Positions 21,395 through 34,500 of a DNA stretch of 64,000 nucleotides are shown piece by piece. Below the pieces are notes generated by a model. The model was not told the DNA's origin. It saw nothing but the letters and a program-made list of their open reading frames with translations, and did no database searches. The stretch is from Yamagishiella unicocca (lineage: Eukaryota; Chlorophyta; Chlorophyceae; Chlamydomonadales; Volvocaceae), in the NCBI GenBank assembly GCA_003116995.1, contig BDSL01000086.1:62001-126000 (forward strand), read 5' to 3'. Position 1 is the stretch's first letter. Each line of letters begins with the position of its first letter. The translations under genes and the position numbers were made by a program.

Positions 21395-22707
21395 TTTGAC
21401 TGCTTTCGTTCAGGAGGGCAAAGCCAAGTGCGAAAAAGGACAGTCTACATGTCGAGGACACAACCTCTAAAAGTACCGGCATAACAGTTCATCCATATAG
21501 CATGTGTATTGTTCACTAGGGCCGGCCGCCGCAGACGTGCACTTAGCTCCGATGGCATACGGTATGTTGGCGCGTAGCGACAGCCGCATGGCACCTCGCA
21601 ATCCAACGCGCCGAATCAGGCCAATTAAGACAATAATGAATTGTCACGTTTATATCATGCCCATCGGGTATATCGTCCGGTGCCGCTGGGCGCAGACGGC
21701 AGATGGTGAGGACGACTACTCACATACAAACCCACGGCCGGCACGGCGACGTTCGATGGCACCAAACCACCCACAGAACCCAGCGCCGGGCATCGGACAG
21801 CAGCTGGTGGAACAAAGTATTAAGTCACCGCGTAACGCTCTCTCCGTCCCCCGCCAAGTTCCTTGCCATCGCGCGATGCGATGCACAAGCTGCCGAAATT
21901 GGTAAAATCCTAGAGAGGCCCTCTATACAGGGGCCTATATGCTTAGTCCGTACGCGTCGCCAAGCCTATCTGGAAACACGGTGGACCCGAACGTAATGAA
22001 GGTATGCAGACGACACAAAAAGGCTTCAGCTCTGCCCAGCCTGGACGTTAACGCCGCCCAGAAGGCGACACAGGTGACTGTTGCTGCTAGCTCCCCAGCA
22101 ACGAGCTCCAGGTAGGCCAGTAATTAGGTGGCCTAGCTGCTGTTGTACAACAGCATCACTCAGCAGGCCGTCTCAGACACTCTGCAGCCCCGCCCCCACT
22201 CTGTTCAACAAGCCCCGCGCGACCCCCTCACGCACACACCACCGACCTCACGCACACACGCCCCCCTCATGCACACGGGCCACCCAGGAAGGCCCACAGC
22301 CTTGCAGCTTCAACACCCCGCGGGCCCACCGGAAAATCACGATGTGGGTCGATCCACACACACGGCGGATTTGGGTCGATCCACACACACGGCGTTCATA
22401 CTCACACCTCCCTTCTGTTTTACCTTGCCCTTGCGTCCTGCTCCGCCCTGCAGCCTCAACTGCCCGCGTCTCGCCTCACCATGTCCCACTCCGCCAACCC
22501 GGTTCTCCGTCTTACGCTTCACCTCCTACCACACATTAGTTTGTTTCTTTTCCGGTCTTTTCCGGCCACCTCCACAGGTTTCTCGGTAATCAATCCAAGT
22601 GCTCCAGCATGCGCCCACGAATCCATGTGACCGAAAACTATGAGCCAGCTTCACGACCCACGCCGTGCAACCGAGTCTTTATGCCCCCCCTACCACTCCG
22701 CCTCCGC
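21395..22707. other. gap between TFIIIC90-like start and F-box gene end
   Basis: Holds the upstream region of the TFIIIC90-like gene and the 3' flank of the F-box gene. A 26-bp near-tandem pair built on GGGTCGATCCACACACACGG lies at about 22345-22395. No other gene seen, and no clear UGUAA for the F-box gene. Confidence 0.5.
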
Positions 22708-25700
22708 CTACCACTCCGCCTCCGCCTCCCCCTCCGCTTGCCGCTGCGCCACCTCGTCCAGGTCCGGCCCCACAGGTACGCCCTGATAGCTGACCCGGAG
22801 CTCCGGCCGCGCCACCTGGCGGGACAGCCCCTGCGCCCACGCCTCACTGAGGCCGGCACAGCGCACCACTCGCAGCTCGGCCAGCCGCGGCAGGCGGCGG
22901 GCGACGGCGGCCACCTCCTCCTCGCGGACGTGAGGACCCAGGTCCAGCAGCCGGAGCCTGCGAGGGGGCAGCGTGGGGCAGATGGGTGGGTGGGTGGGGT
23001 AAGTGGCTCTGCGGACTTGTGGGGCGCGTTGGTGCGGGCCGGGGTGGCTTACTAGTGCTCTCCCTCCGCCGCAGTCCCCCCCTTCCCCGCGGATATGTAT
23101 TTTACCCCCCCCCCTCCAGATGTCCGCGCACCTCCTCAGCCGCGTCATAGCCGCCGGCAAGTTGACCGCCACCGCCACCAGCTGCTCCACCATCGGCGCA
23201 TCGACCCTCGCCAGGGTCAGCGTGTCGCAGTTGAACACGGCCTGGTGGAAGGAGCAGCACAGCGGGGCCGGGAAGGAGGACGCAGCAACCGCGGCCGGCA
23301 CCTGGCCAGAGGCACCGGCGGCGGTCCCGCTGCGGGCCAGGCTGGACCGGCGGGCTTGCGTCCTGAGCACCTGCGAGCGGCAGGCTGAGAGGCAGCCCTC
23401 CAGCCGCATGTGCCGCAGCGCCGTGGCCGCGACCCAGTGCGCCAGCTCCTGCGTCCAGCGGCCGCCCTGAAGGTCGTGCAGCCGCAGCTCCCGGATGGAG
23501 TTGGCGCACACCAGCTCGCGCATTGGGTGTATCTGCGGGGAGGGGGCGGGTCAGGGTGCGGTGGGGGTCAGGGCGCGGTGGGGGCAAGGATGCGATGGGG
23601 TTAAGGGTGCGATACTCCTGGTTTAGTGCTTTGGGGCTTTGGGGGCAGTGTCAATGTGGCGGCGTTGGGCCGCCGGGCCCCGGCCCGCGCACCCCAGCGG
23701 CCCCGCCCGCCCGCCCGCATTGCGCACCGCAGCCTGCCGCCTCACCTTGTCCCACAGCTCCAGTGTGCGCAGGCGGGTGAGGCCGATGAGGCCCCCGCTC
23801 GTTAGGAACTGCCGGCGCTGAAGGGCGTTGGTCTGGCGGGTGCGCTGGCGGCGCACAGCGTCACGTGACTCCACTCCGCCGGCCGTGTCGCCTGAGAGGG
23901 AGGGGCGGCGACAATGAGACGAGGAGACCCGCTGACACGGCGTCGGAAACGGAGGGCAGAAACTAGCCGGCGAATAGTCTTCGGCGACCGGGGCGAGGGT
24001 AGGGCGGTGACTGTGGTGGCGAGGAGGTCCGTGAACCGACAATGGAGGCTGGGTGGAGAACCGGGGAGCCGGTGCTTACGCGAGGTGCGGTTGGTGCCTT
24101 TGCACGAGCTACCAGCGTTACCGGTTATTGTTCCGGGCAGTTGTTGCTGTTCTCGTCATCCCGGTGCTCCTCCTCGCCCCCTCCCATGGCTCCCCATCTC
24201 CCTTCCGTCCCTCCCTCCACTCACCCAGCGACAACACCTCCAGCCCCGGCAGCACTGCCGACAGGTGCCCGCTGCACACGATGACGTCATGCACTACCAG
24301 CGACCTTAGGTGGGGCAGCGCGATCCGGGCGGCGGTGGAGGAGCCCCGGGGGAAAAGGGGGTCCTGCGAGGTCGCAGGGGCCGGGCCGGGACGGGGCGGG
24401 GCGGGGGATGGTGTCAGGACGACGGCGCCGGACGGCTGGGGGGCCCTGCTTGCCGGTACGACATTCGCACCCAGGCACTGCAGGCGCGCCGCCCCACGCG
24501 ACTCACGTGGCCCTCCCGCCCCCGGGAACCCCTCAGCCTAGGAGCCGCGTCGTCCGCAGCCCCGCGGGGAAGCCCTTTGCATCACGTCACCCTGCATCAC
24601 GTCACCCTGCATCACGTCATCCTGCATCACGTCATCCTGCCTCCTCCCACTCACAATGGTGAGGACGTCCACCGTGATGTGCTGCAGTACGGGCAGCCTC
24701 GCCAGCTGGGTGAGGCCCCGGGAGCCCAGCACCATTCCCACAAGGTACAGCCGCTTCAGCTGCATGGGGGCCGTAAGGATAATCCGCGCGGGGTTGAGGG
24801 CGCGAGCGTGAGCGGGAGGGCGGGGACGACTAGGCAGGCACAGCGGAGAGGGCTTAATGCGGACCAAGGCGGGCGGCGGTGGGTGGGTTCGGCTGGAGAC
24901 CCGTCAGCATTGCAGAAGCAGATATCCGGCCCTGTCAGCGCTGCCGCCGCTGCTATATGTACCTCACCTCAATCAAAACACTCAGCTTGTGAAAGGCCCC
25001 ATAATGCTTCCCCTTTCGCGACCCGTCCACCGTCGCCCACGTTCAGCTCTCTTCTGCCCCTTCCCTCCCCTCCCTGCCTCGGACCTTCCCGGGCGCCGCC
25101 CCACCTGCGCCAGCCCCGCCAGTGTCTCCAGCAGCCCCGTGTCGTCCGGAATGAAGCCGCTGACGGACAGAGAGGTCAGCGCGGCCGGCAGCCAGGCGAT
25201 GGAGGCCTCCGCCTGAAGGGGGTGGCGGTGAGGGGCAGGCGGTGAGGGGCAGGCGGGTAAGGGACAGGTGGGTAAGGGGCAGGCGGGTAAGGGACAGGCG
25301 ACGGCAGGTGAGTTGCTTGGGTGCGCCGAGTAGGACTGGTGCCGCCGCCCCCTCGCCCAGCCTCACCGTGCCGCCCTGGGTCGGGCGCTTGCCGTACATG
25401 TCCGCCGTCATGTAGACGGGGGCGGACCGCAGGTTGGGCAGGCAGACGAGGTCGGCTTCGGGGCCTCTGCCGGAGCGGCCGGCCAGCACGAAGGTCCTTA
25501 AGAGGTCGGGGGCCGGCACACGGACAGGGGAAGGAGGGGGTCGGGAAGCGTGAGACAGCGACGGCGCCAGCGTTGTACGGCGAACTGGCAATGCGGCGCA
25601 GCGTGGCGCAGCGCAGTGTGCTGTAGTGTGGTGTGGGGGACCTCCCTTCTACCCCCAAAAGCAGGCCGGCAGACCAGAGGGCCCTCCCGCCCCTCCCGTC

Positions 25701-28295
25701 ACGTGCCTGTCGCAGCGCGCGTCCAGGAAGGGCGTCAGATCCACTTTGACCAGGGGCCGAGCCTCGTACAGCTGCATCAGGTGGTCTCGTACGACAGAAG
25801 CGGCCACCAGGTCTTGCGCCAGCACCATGTTGGGCGTAGGCGTCGGGAGCACCAGCGCCGCCGGGGCGCCGCCGGCAGCTCCGGAACCACTTCCCGCACC
25901 GCCGGGGCTGCCCCCGGCGCCAACCACGACGGGATCAGCGGCCGAGGCCGCGACCCTCCCTGACGATGGCGGCAGCACCGGCGGCTGCAGCAGGTCCTCG
26001 ATGCACCCCTGCTGCGGCAGCGCCCCCCGCACCACCAGGCCGGAGCTCCCGGGTGCGTGCGCCCCCTCCGAGCCCGCTTGCGGCAGCAGGCGCAACGGCA
26101 TCCGCAGCTCTACCTCCCGGCCCTCAGGCAGACCCGCTACCAGGCTGCCCCACGTCGCCGCGTCCAGCCGCAGCCCGCTGGCCCCGCCCCCGCAGCCGCA
26201 CAGGTCCACCCGCCGCAGCTGGGACAGGCCATGCAGCGCACCGCTGGACAGCAGCGACCGCAAACCCGCAGCGAACGCAACCATTGCGTCGCCCTCGGCT
26301 TGAGCATCGGCCGGCGCCTCCGCCTCCGGCCAGCCAAGGCGGTCGACGGAGGTGTCGGCCCAGGGCTGACTCCGAGGCAGCGCGATCCTGATCTCCTGCA
26401 GGGCGGGGTGCAAGGCAGGTAGCCAGCGCTCGCGGCGGCGACTCGGAGGCTGCGGCGCTTCCTCGGGGGCGTGGTGCCTCGCCAGCTGGGACGTGAGGTC
26501 TGGGGAGGACAGGGCGCAGCCGCCCAGCAGCACAGGCGCCGCAGTAGCTGCTGCTGCCAGTACGGCTTCGACTGGGGGCGAGCAGCCGGAAGGGTCGGGG
26601 GGAGGAGGGGGCCTGGCAGCAGCGGAGTCACGGGCCCCACCGGGCGCTGGGCACCGGCAGCAGGGGCAGGTGGTGCACGCGCTGCGGGCGAGCGTCCGGG
26701 AGGAGGTGGGGGTGGTGGCTTCGTTGAGGGCGGCCACCGGGTGCGCCTGCTGTGTTGCTGAGGTAGTGCAGGCCAGCAAGAAGTGGGTGGAGCTTGAGGA
26801 TGGGACGGAGTGCGGCAGCAGGCACCAAGACGGGTTGCTGCTCTGGCTGCTGGACCCGGCGTTCGTGGTCTGCGCGGAAGCATCACCACACGTATCAGGG
26901 GCCTTGACGGAACTCCCGGCCGCCGCACCCTCCCCGGCCCTGGTCCTGCTGTCAGACCAGGAGGCGACGCCCAGAGCTCGCATCGGGTCGCGCTGACGTG
27001 GCCGGCGGAGCTCAACACTCCGGGGCTCCGTTCGGCTCTGCTGGTGTGCGCTGGAGCTGACCCGCCGTCCTTTCGGCGGCGGCTGTACGGCAGCTGCTGT
27101 TGCCATGTCGCTCGACAGCCCAGTCATGGTACTCCACATGTCGCACACGTCCTCCGGCACCACTGTCGCCACATCCACCGAGTCCTCCGGCACCACTGTC
27201 ACCACATCCACCGAGTCCTCCGGCACCACTGTCACCACATCCACCGAGCCAGTCGCCTGCCTGTCCACTGTCGCCAGTAGCTGCGCCACGTCTGGACTGG
27301 CTGTCAGGTGCTGGTCGCCAGCTGGACCCACGCCGCCACCCATCCGACCCCTGCCAGGCAGCCACTGACCAGCGACTCTAGCACTCTCAGCCCCAGCACC
27401 ACAATGTGGAACTAGCGGCAGGACAACCGTGTTGACCACGCCAGTAGCCACCATGCCTACGTCTTGATCTTTCGGAGAAGCGCCTGCAGCCACCGCTGCT
27501 ACCGGTATCTGCTCCAGTCTTGGCGTGGTCTGGATCGGCAGGCGCTCGAGGGCCGGGATACAGCGGCTGTACTGCCGCAGCTGCTTGGGGCTGGACAGTA
27601 CGAGGCGGGTGTCTTGCGAGGCGGCCAGTGCGTGAGCCTGGCGGCTGCTGAGGCGTAGCGCCCGGCGGGAGGCGGGGTCCAGGCGGGACAGGACGAGCGA
27701 GGTGGCCAGGGGGTCCAGACAGCCAAACAGGAACTGCGGCGGGGGGGGGGCACCGGAGGGCGCAATGCGGGGAGGCCACGTGAAGGTCGAACGAGGGGTA
27801 ATGTCGTGCTGGTACGTGTGGCGGCGTGCAGTTGCGAGTTGCAGGCTGGACTGCTGGCGTGGCAGACGTGGACCACGCCAAACACACACGCATAAGCACA
27901 GGCAATTCACTTGGCTGCCTATTTTGCTCACCACCCCATCGCCTGACAGTTTCTGGTGTTATCATCCGACCGCAACCCTCTACTGCAACCCTCTACTGTG
28001 CATCCGGGCTCACGTTTCGCTCGGCCAACAACATGTGGATGGGGACGCGCTCCCGTATGCGGAGGGGAGGCGGCTCGATTGCGGTCGCGGCTTGCTCTAA
28101 GTTGGATTCTTTGCGGGAAACCCTTGCAGGTTGGAGCAACTCCGAGGAGACACTGACAGCTTCGATTTGGATTGGCGCGCTGTGCTCAGGCGACGCTGCT
28201 TGTTGGCGGTCTTGTCGGCCCAGACGATGCAGTGCATGACTGCGATGGAACAGAGGAGCATCGGATGAAGCACAGCGTAAATGTGCATAACGCAA
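22708..28295 (-). CDS. F-box / leucine-rich-repeat protein
   Basis: Nine minus-strand exons in phase: 28295-28014, 27733-25707, 25496-25367, 25212-25105, 24759-24655, 24363-24225, 23891-23746, 23532-23132, 22957-22708; 1,195 residues. The end of exon 1 and start of exon 2 form an F-box-like helix set (PIHMLLAERN, then FLFGCLDPLATSLVLSRLDP, then SRRALRLSSRQAHAL). Exon 2 continues with a long low-complexity stretch. Exons 4-9 give irregular leucine-rich repeats: LPAALTSLSVSGFIPDDTGL, LKRLYLVGMVLGSRGLTQLA, LPHLRSLVVHDVIVCSGHL, LTRLRTLELWDK, LRLLDLGPHV. F-box proteins are substrate receptors of SCF ubiquitin ligases, with the LRRs choosing the target; the target is unknown. The start ATG is the one preceding the F-box in frame and is uncertain. 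Exon 2 to 3 needs a GC donor. Confidence 0.78.
24577..24640. repeat. 15-bp tandem repeat in an F-box gene intron
   Basis: About four units of GCATCACGTCACCCT-type sequence, in the intron directly after the LRR exon 24759-24655. Confidence 0.85.
25216..25310. repeat. short G-rich tandem repeat in an F-box gene intron
   Basis: Five or so imperfect units of about 16-18 bp (GGGGCAGGCGGGTAAGG type) in the intron between exons 25496-25367 and 25212-25105. Confidence 0.7.
27149..27247 (-). repeat. 33-bp in-frame triplicate in the F-box gene
   Basis: Three units (27149-27181, 27182-27214, 27215-27247) encode SVDVVTVVPED twice and SVDVATVVPED once, in exon 2. Confidence 0.9.
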
Positions 28296-30445
28296 TTATT
28301 AGATCTTCAGGCTTGTCTTCGATTGACAGCCCTTACGTCCTAACCCAGGCGCCGTGGCGTATTGTACGCTGGCGCCACCTCGCCAAATGGCACAAACCTC
28401 ACCCGATCCACTTGAGGCTTATGCATCCTGTAAACTGCTTTTTCGGAAAGTCTGTAGAATTCCGCGAGCTCCAGTCGCCCATGTTGCTGACTACGCCTGA
28501 CTAATATAGGGCTTGGGCTCTTCCCCGGGGCCGCCTTAGGCTAATACAGAGCTTCTGGCAGTTTCGTATACGTGTATAAAAGACAATCTCGTGTTATTGC
28601 GCTCATATGCGTGTGGTTGCTCGCTGGGGGTCGACGCGCGAAGCGCTGGAAGTTTCAATGTTCCACAGGTTGCTGAAAACGACGGAGGGTAACACAAAAC
28701 CTTAAATATCGCCCTTTAAGGTTTTTGCTGAACCGTAGGTCGATAAGAGCGGAATGATGTCATCGTTGTCATGTAGGAGTTTCGACGTAAGGCCTTACAG
28801 GTGGAGGCACCTATTACGACGCATTTCGGCATTGCAAGGATCGCATAAATCAGATAATACACCAAAGTCACCTTTAATTAGGAGGAATTGTCGGCTTATA
28901 GAGTCTTCTGTACGGCTATGAAGCCGGCTCGATTTATGGTGCGGTCTTGGCAGCATCGTTTGAGCGTCCCGGGGGAAAGCAGAAAACCGCGATACCGCAG
29001 AAGGACCTCTAAGATGAAGCGCCCCCAAACAGCCCGTAAACGTCACTGAACGCACCGCCGGTTAGCATTCCCGTAGGCTTTCAATCCACGTCCCCAGGGT
29101 CGCGCCGCTCCGGAACCAGGATTTGCACACGTTACAAGTAAGTTTACAAATTTTCAAGAACAGCGATTATGGAGAAATGATTCGTGCGTCATAATAGGGG
29201 GCGGGCGCGCGTCCGCGTTGTCAGCATTACACTACATGAAGCTAAAAAACGTAACCGCATACATACATCACTACCGGATCTTGTTACTATCACGAAATTG
29301 CACACGGGAGATACGGCGTCTCCTATACGCGCAACAACCCAATGACGGAAAACGTACAGTATGTCGCGAATTAATGCGCGCGACTTCGCCGGCCAGAAGG
29401 AGCCCGACATACATCCGCACTTCCGCAGCAATAGCATGCTATGCACCTACGTACGGGAACATTACTAGCACCACGTCCCTTTCAGTGTCAGGCGATATGC
29501 CCGATGGTTCTACCTTTTGATCTGGAACCCACTATAACAGTTACTACTACCACATGCTGCCGGCGGGGCGCGCGCGACAAACTGCTCGCAACAGCTGCAT
29601 TGTATGATAGGATGCACCCACCCACCCATGTAGTATTAGCAACCCAGCCATGTAGTATTGCACCTAGATTATATACGGCACATGCATGAAACCAAACTGA
29701 ACAAACTGAACCAAAGCACGAATAGCTACACTCATGGGTGGTCGGGCAGCGGCCTCCACCATTCCTCACCATTCAAGATGCACGGTAAATAAACAGCAAG
29801 CAGCAGGTATGCACCAACAGTATTGCACACGGCGCGACTTAGGTTGCACGCTACGTATGGCGGCACACAAGCAAGGGCACAGGAGCCACCAACGGCGGGA
29901 GCTAACTAACTAACAGAGCAAGGATGCCACGTGCGCCGCGGCATTGTCACCCCGCGTGCTGGCGCTGCAAAACGCATTTGGCGCATCATCATGGGACGAG
30001 CAAGAACCACTCAGCAACCGAAGACAAGCAAAGGACGTACGCAAACGAACGAACGAACGCTTACTTGCGATATGATCGATCAAAACCCTGCCCCCTGCCC
30101 TTCGAAAGATTTCTGTGACGAGCAATAAGATGAGCAGGTGCGCCAACTATCAAATATATATGGAGGAAGACAGTTCCGTGTACAACTGTATGTTCGATGC
30201 GCAGGTTCTCCATAGGACCCAATTACCGTTCCTTGCCGTGCTTGCATGCGTGTTGTCCTAGGTCCTAGCTAGGACCTAGGACCACTACGATGACTGGGAA
30301 AATGTTAACACATTATCGCTGTGAGACTCAATCATATGATGCATCACAGTATGCGGAGGGTTAACGTTCGCGACAACGACCCAGCCATACGGCTAGGATC
30401 GCAGCACCTACTAAAGCACTTAAAACCCTGGACCTACTTCCAAAA
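28296..30445. other. intergenic, lower GC, no gene recognised
   Basis: Upstream region of the F-box gene and 3' flank of its broken relative. Only short frames; none has credible composition or splice partners. Contains a 28-bp palindrome (30255-30282). Confidence 0.55.
30255..30282. repeat. 28-bp perfect palindrome
   Basis: GTCCTAGGTCCTAG followed at once by its reverse complement, no spacer. The arms themselves contain the palindrome CCTAGG. Confidence 0.95.
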
Positions 30446-31549
30446 TCACCCGCTCGACGCCACGTTGCAGCACCCACCATCGTCCATGACGTAATTCGGT
30501 GCGTACGGCGCCTCTCCGGGGCCTCGCACGCAGTTGTTCCTGATTGCTCGAGGGGTGCCGTGGCGGCCTTGCGCTTGACCTACCCAGCAAGAAGGGTAGG
30601 TTGGAGCAGCTGGATGGCGAGCCGCCGCCGAGAGGGCAGGTGGCTTGGAAGGGGTTGTGGAACGGACGCCGTGGGGCTGCCGATATGCTTGGCGCTGCGT
30701 GAACATGCCCGAGTCATCCAGGAAGTGACGGCTGCTGCAGGGGACGAATACTGGCTGAACTGAGGGGAGAAGGGAGCTAAGGAAGCACCAAGGCGGGTTG
30801 TCGGTTCGGCTGCTCGAACCAATGTTTGCGCTTTGCTCGGAAGACACCTTGATGGGACTGCTGGTCGCCATACGGGCCCTGTCTCCGGACCTGTCAGACC
30901 AGGAGGCAATGCTCAGAGCCTGCACCAGGTCGTCATAATGACGCATTATCCGGAGCTCCGTTTGGCTTTGCTGATGTACGCTGGGGCCGACCCGCCTCCC
31001 TGCCGTCGGCGACTGGATGGCGGCTGCCCCCCCCATGGCGCCCGGCAGCCCAGTCACGGTGCTCCACATGTCCCAAACGTCCCCATCCGCCTCTGCCATC
31101 ATCACATCCACGAAAACCGCCTCCTCAATGCTCATTGCTGCCCCCTCAGCGCTCGCGGCTGCCAGCAGCTGCGCCCCGCCGTATGGGCCGGGTGCCGGGT
31201 GCCGGTCGCCAGCTGCTGCACCCACGCCGCCACTCATCCGGTCGCTGCCAGCCAGAAAGTCGTAAGTGTCCCAAAGGCTAGCGTGCTGGGTTCCCATGAG
31301 AAAATCCGACAAGTCGATGACAGCCGCAACAACCACGTCGTCCTCCATCTGCTGGCGAGGTGGCGTCGTTATAATAGTCGCCGCAACTGGCCCTACGACA
31401 AAGTCTAAGCAGGAGCTATTGTTGTAAAATTGGTTGACGCTGGCTGTTGCCAGGCGTGTGTCCGTGCTGCTGGAGCCGGCGACTGCCACCGATGGCAAGG
31501 GTTCCTTGCGCAAGGGCGCCTCATTGCAGACAGACGTTTCAAAAATCAA
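30446..31549 (-). pseudogene. partial copy of the F-box/LRR gene (middle of exon 2 only)
   Basis: An open frame of 367 codons aligns by eye to the low-complexity middle of the neighbouring F-box gene: DVWDMWSTVTGL versus DVCDMWSTMTGL, GRRVGPSVHQQSQTELR versus GRRVSSSAHQQSRTEPR, then ALSIASWSD versus ALGVASWSD and NPPWCFLSS versus NPSWCLLPH. Same strand. The F-box and all leucine-rich repeats are missing, and flanks are AT-richer. Most likely a duplicated fragment; a short expressed gene cannot be excluded because the frame is still open. Confidence 0.55.
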
Positions 31550-34500
31550 GTCATCATATTTAGATAATATTCTCCGCTCAGTCGATGCAGTTGGATTGTT
31601 CTCTCGGCTCAGCCGTCGCCATGCGCGACTGAATTAAGGCAGAGGCAGCGGAGGAAACGGACAATGCGCTAAATGATCAGTCAATATAGGTAAGTATAAA
31701 CAATATCAGCTCAGCATCTATGCGTTACACAGCAGGTTCCCCAAGTACCCAATACTTTCGTGTTAATACGCAGCGCTTACCCTAGCAAGTTGAAAGGCGC
31801 ACAGCACGCATGGGTGATTGGCGGAAATTTGTCAAGGCGACTCCGATTTAGCTCCGACATCTCGTTCAGCATGCCTGACTAATAAGTAGTAGGGGCTCGG
31901 CGGGCACCTCTTTGAACCTGAGTCACAAACACCGTAATTTCGATCCGATATAGCTCACATATAACCTAGATAGCGTTGCAAGCCGTGGGGTCCGCGCTAT
32001 ATGACGACGGGCGGAAATATATAACAGTGGGCAACGTCTGTGCCCCGGAAGAAAAGTTCGTGTATTAAAGCTGAGCGGAATTGCGTATAAGATATGTGTG
32101 CAGGTTGGGCAAATTTATAAGCGCCTTTTGGGGGAGCCATCACTGTATTACGCATGGAGGCACTCGATTCGCTCGTACCACCCGAGTGAAGGTGCGAAAG
32201 GGCGATGCCCGACGACTATGGAGAGATAGATATTGATAAAATTGTATTTCTGTCAGAGCTGATGAGGTTGACAGTAATAAGACCTTGCGGTGTGTACTGC
32301 TCGGACAAGCGCAGGACAAGAAATCAAGGAGATTTGACAATTGATGATATTTTAAGGACACTGTGACTCTTATCTTCTAAACGTGCGTGGCTCTCTTCAA
32401 GACATCATATGAAACAGAGATCATGTCATCAATGATCACACTTATGTACGCATCCGCTCGTCCTTTGCTACAGACTTTACCCGTTCCCAATGCCTACTCA
32501 CTGACGGCGCACGTAACGAGCGATCAGAGAGTTTTTGGCTGGCAATATAGCTTCATTGCTGCAAGTACGTTGTGGTAGCAGTATGCTACGTCAGGCTACG
32601 TCTGGGAGAGGCCAGGGACAACCGTCGCCTGACGTTCGGTATGTGGAGTACTGGTATGTCCCTGGATTGTAGCACAGTTCAGGCTCTCAAAATCCCAGAC
32701 GACGTTGAGGTGTTCTGATGGCCGACGCGGCTAGGTCCAGCTCATCAGCCAGCGGTAGGGTGCAGCCTTACTTAGTAATGACGCTCAGCTTGATACCTGC
32801 AGGTACAGCTGTGCCTTCGCGCTTACATTGGCTTACATGGAGGCAGGATGAGCCCAAGCCAGCGCACCGCAGGTTTATAGCTTAATACGTTGGGATTACT
32901 AAACATTTTGGCTCGAAATTATCTCGTAATAGCCTGGTTTAAGCCCTAGGGAACATTCAGCGGCGGACATGACAGCAGGTCGTGATGCATTCATGATGCA
33001 AGTTGTCTTGATGTGCTAAAGGGAAACCATGTGCCTGTGAGGGTTTTCAATGGCTCCATTCCGCTGCATATGGCTTGCGGACGCTGCTCTATCATTCTTA
33101 TCCCAGGCTTCCTGATCATCCTTTCAATAATGGGGTAGGTGTTACAGTGTCCCGAAGCCCGGGCGAACTCAGGACAAGAGGTCACCATACGACAGCCGGG
33201 GCTGAACACAGCAGACGCCCCGAAGAGCACAGGAAAGCCTCGAAAGGCACAAAAACGCCACCCCGCCCAAACAGCAGCCAAGATGCAAAGGCATAGCCAA
33301 CCGCTAGGCACCACAAAACGAAACGCACAACCCGCAGAACAGCGGGAAAGGGCGAAAACAGAAAGCCCGGGCAGGGCAGCAGCCCAAAAAGGAAGCCGGC
33401 AAGCGGCAGGGGGACGAACCTGCCGTGGAACAGGCTCAACCCACACGGACGTGCCAACCACCGCGCCAACCAGCAAAGGGAGTATTAGCACAAAGGGCAT
33501 TCCAGAAAAGCAAGACATTTACCGCAGACAGCACCCCCACGGACAAAGACCAACACGCGCCAGCCCACCACAAGCGCATGGGAGACAATTAGAAGACAAG
33601 CCAGCGCTACGTTGCAGCCAGCAGACACCCCCAAAGGCACAGGAAAAAAGGGACACCCCGCCGCGCCGAAGGCGGCGGGGCCCCAATAGACAAAACAACC
33701 CAGGCACCCTAGGCCCACCGCCAGAAACAACGGTGAGAGCAGTGGAGCATGCACGACCGTCGTACGTGAAAAGGATTTGGTTCGGTGGTCAGCCTGAAGC
33801 ACGCGTTGGCTGCGCACCTGCAAGCATATGCTGCGGTACTCTGCTGGTGGTATGCAACGGCGTGAAGCAAGCCCTCTGTAAGATTCTTAGAAAATAATGA
33901 AGTCCAACACAAATTTCAGGGGCAGCAGGGCCGGTGTGCGGTCGTGGGGGGTTGGGGAAGGGCGCATTCTCGTGTCGTTGGTCTAGCGCGAGGTGTAAAA
34001 GCTGACTTTGTCAAGCTGTGTTTTATCCTTCAATATCCGTATTTTGTAACGCGCAGTGTTACGTACGGTGGGCTGCGTGCATAAACATATCTTGCGCGCT
34101 CCATCGTCGATAGAATTTTATTTCCACGATGTTCAGCGTACAGGGCGTGGCACAGCGATTTCCACAACAAGCGGCGTTACATATCAAATCAACCCTCGTA
34201 GGTCGCTTTCGACGAGGACGCAATGTGATGCAACCCTGTCGACGAAGATGCAACGACGTACCGGTGTGGATAGTCAACCTTCAACCACATGTCAAGTCAC
34301 TACGTCAGAACTATTTTATGTTAAAATTTGAAGGTAAAAACCCTCACACGTCGATGCAGCGACGCCAGCGTGTTCCGCACGCCGGACGTTGGCCACCCAA
34401 ACTAGAAGATGCTAGGTTGCTTAGCCACGTGGCCAGCACATTTGCGTTTTGCCCTTTTTATGTATCGGCTTTATGGGCGAGTTGATGGCCGAAACTAACA

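Noticed and set aside
33139..33897. 252-codon basic frame
   Set aside because: Open because the strand almost lacks T, hence few stops; product has no domain-like pattern.
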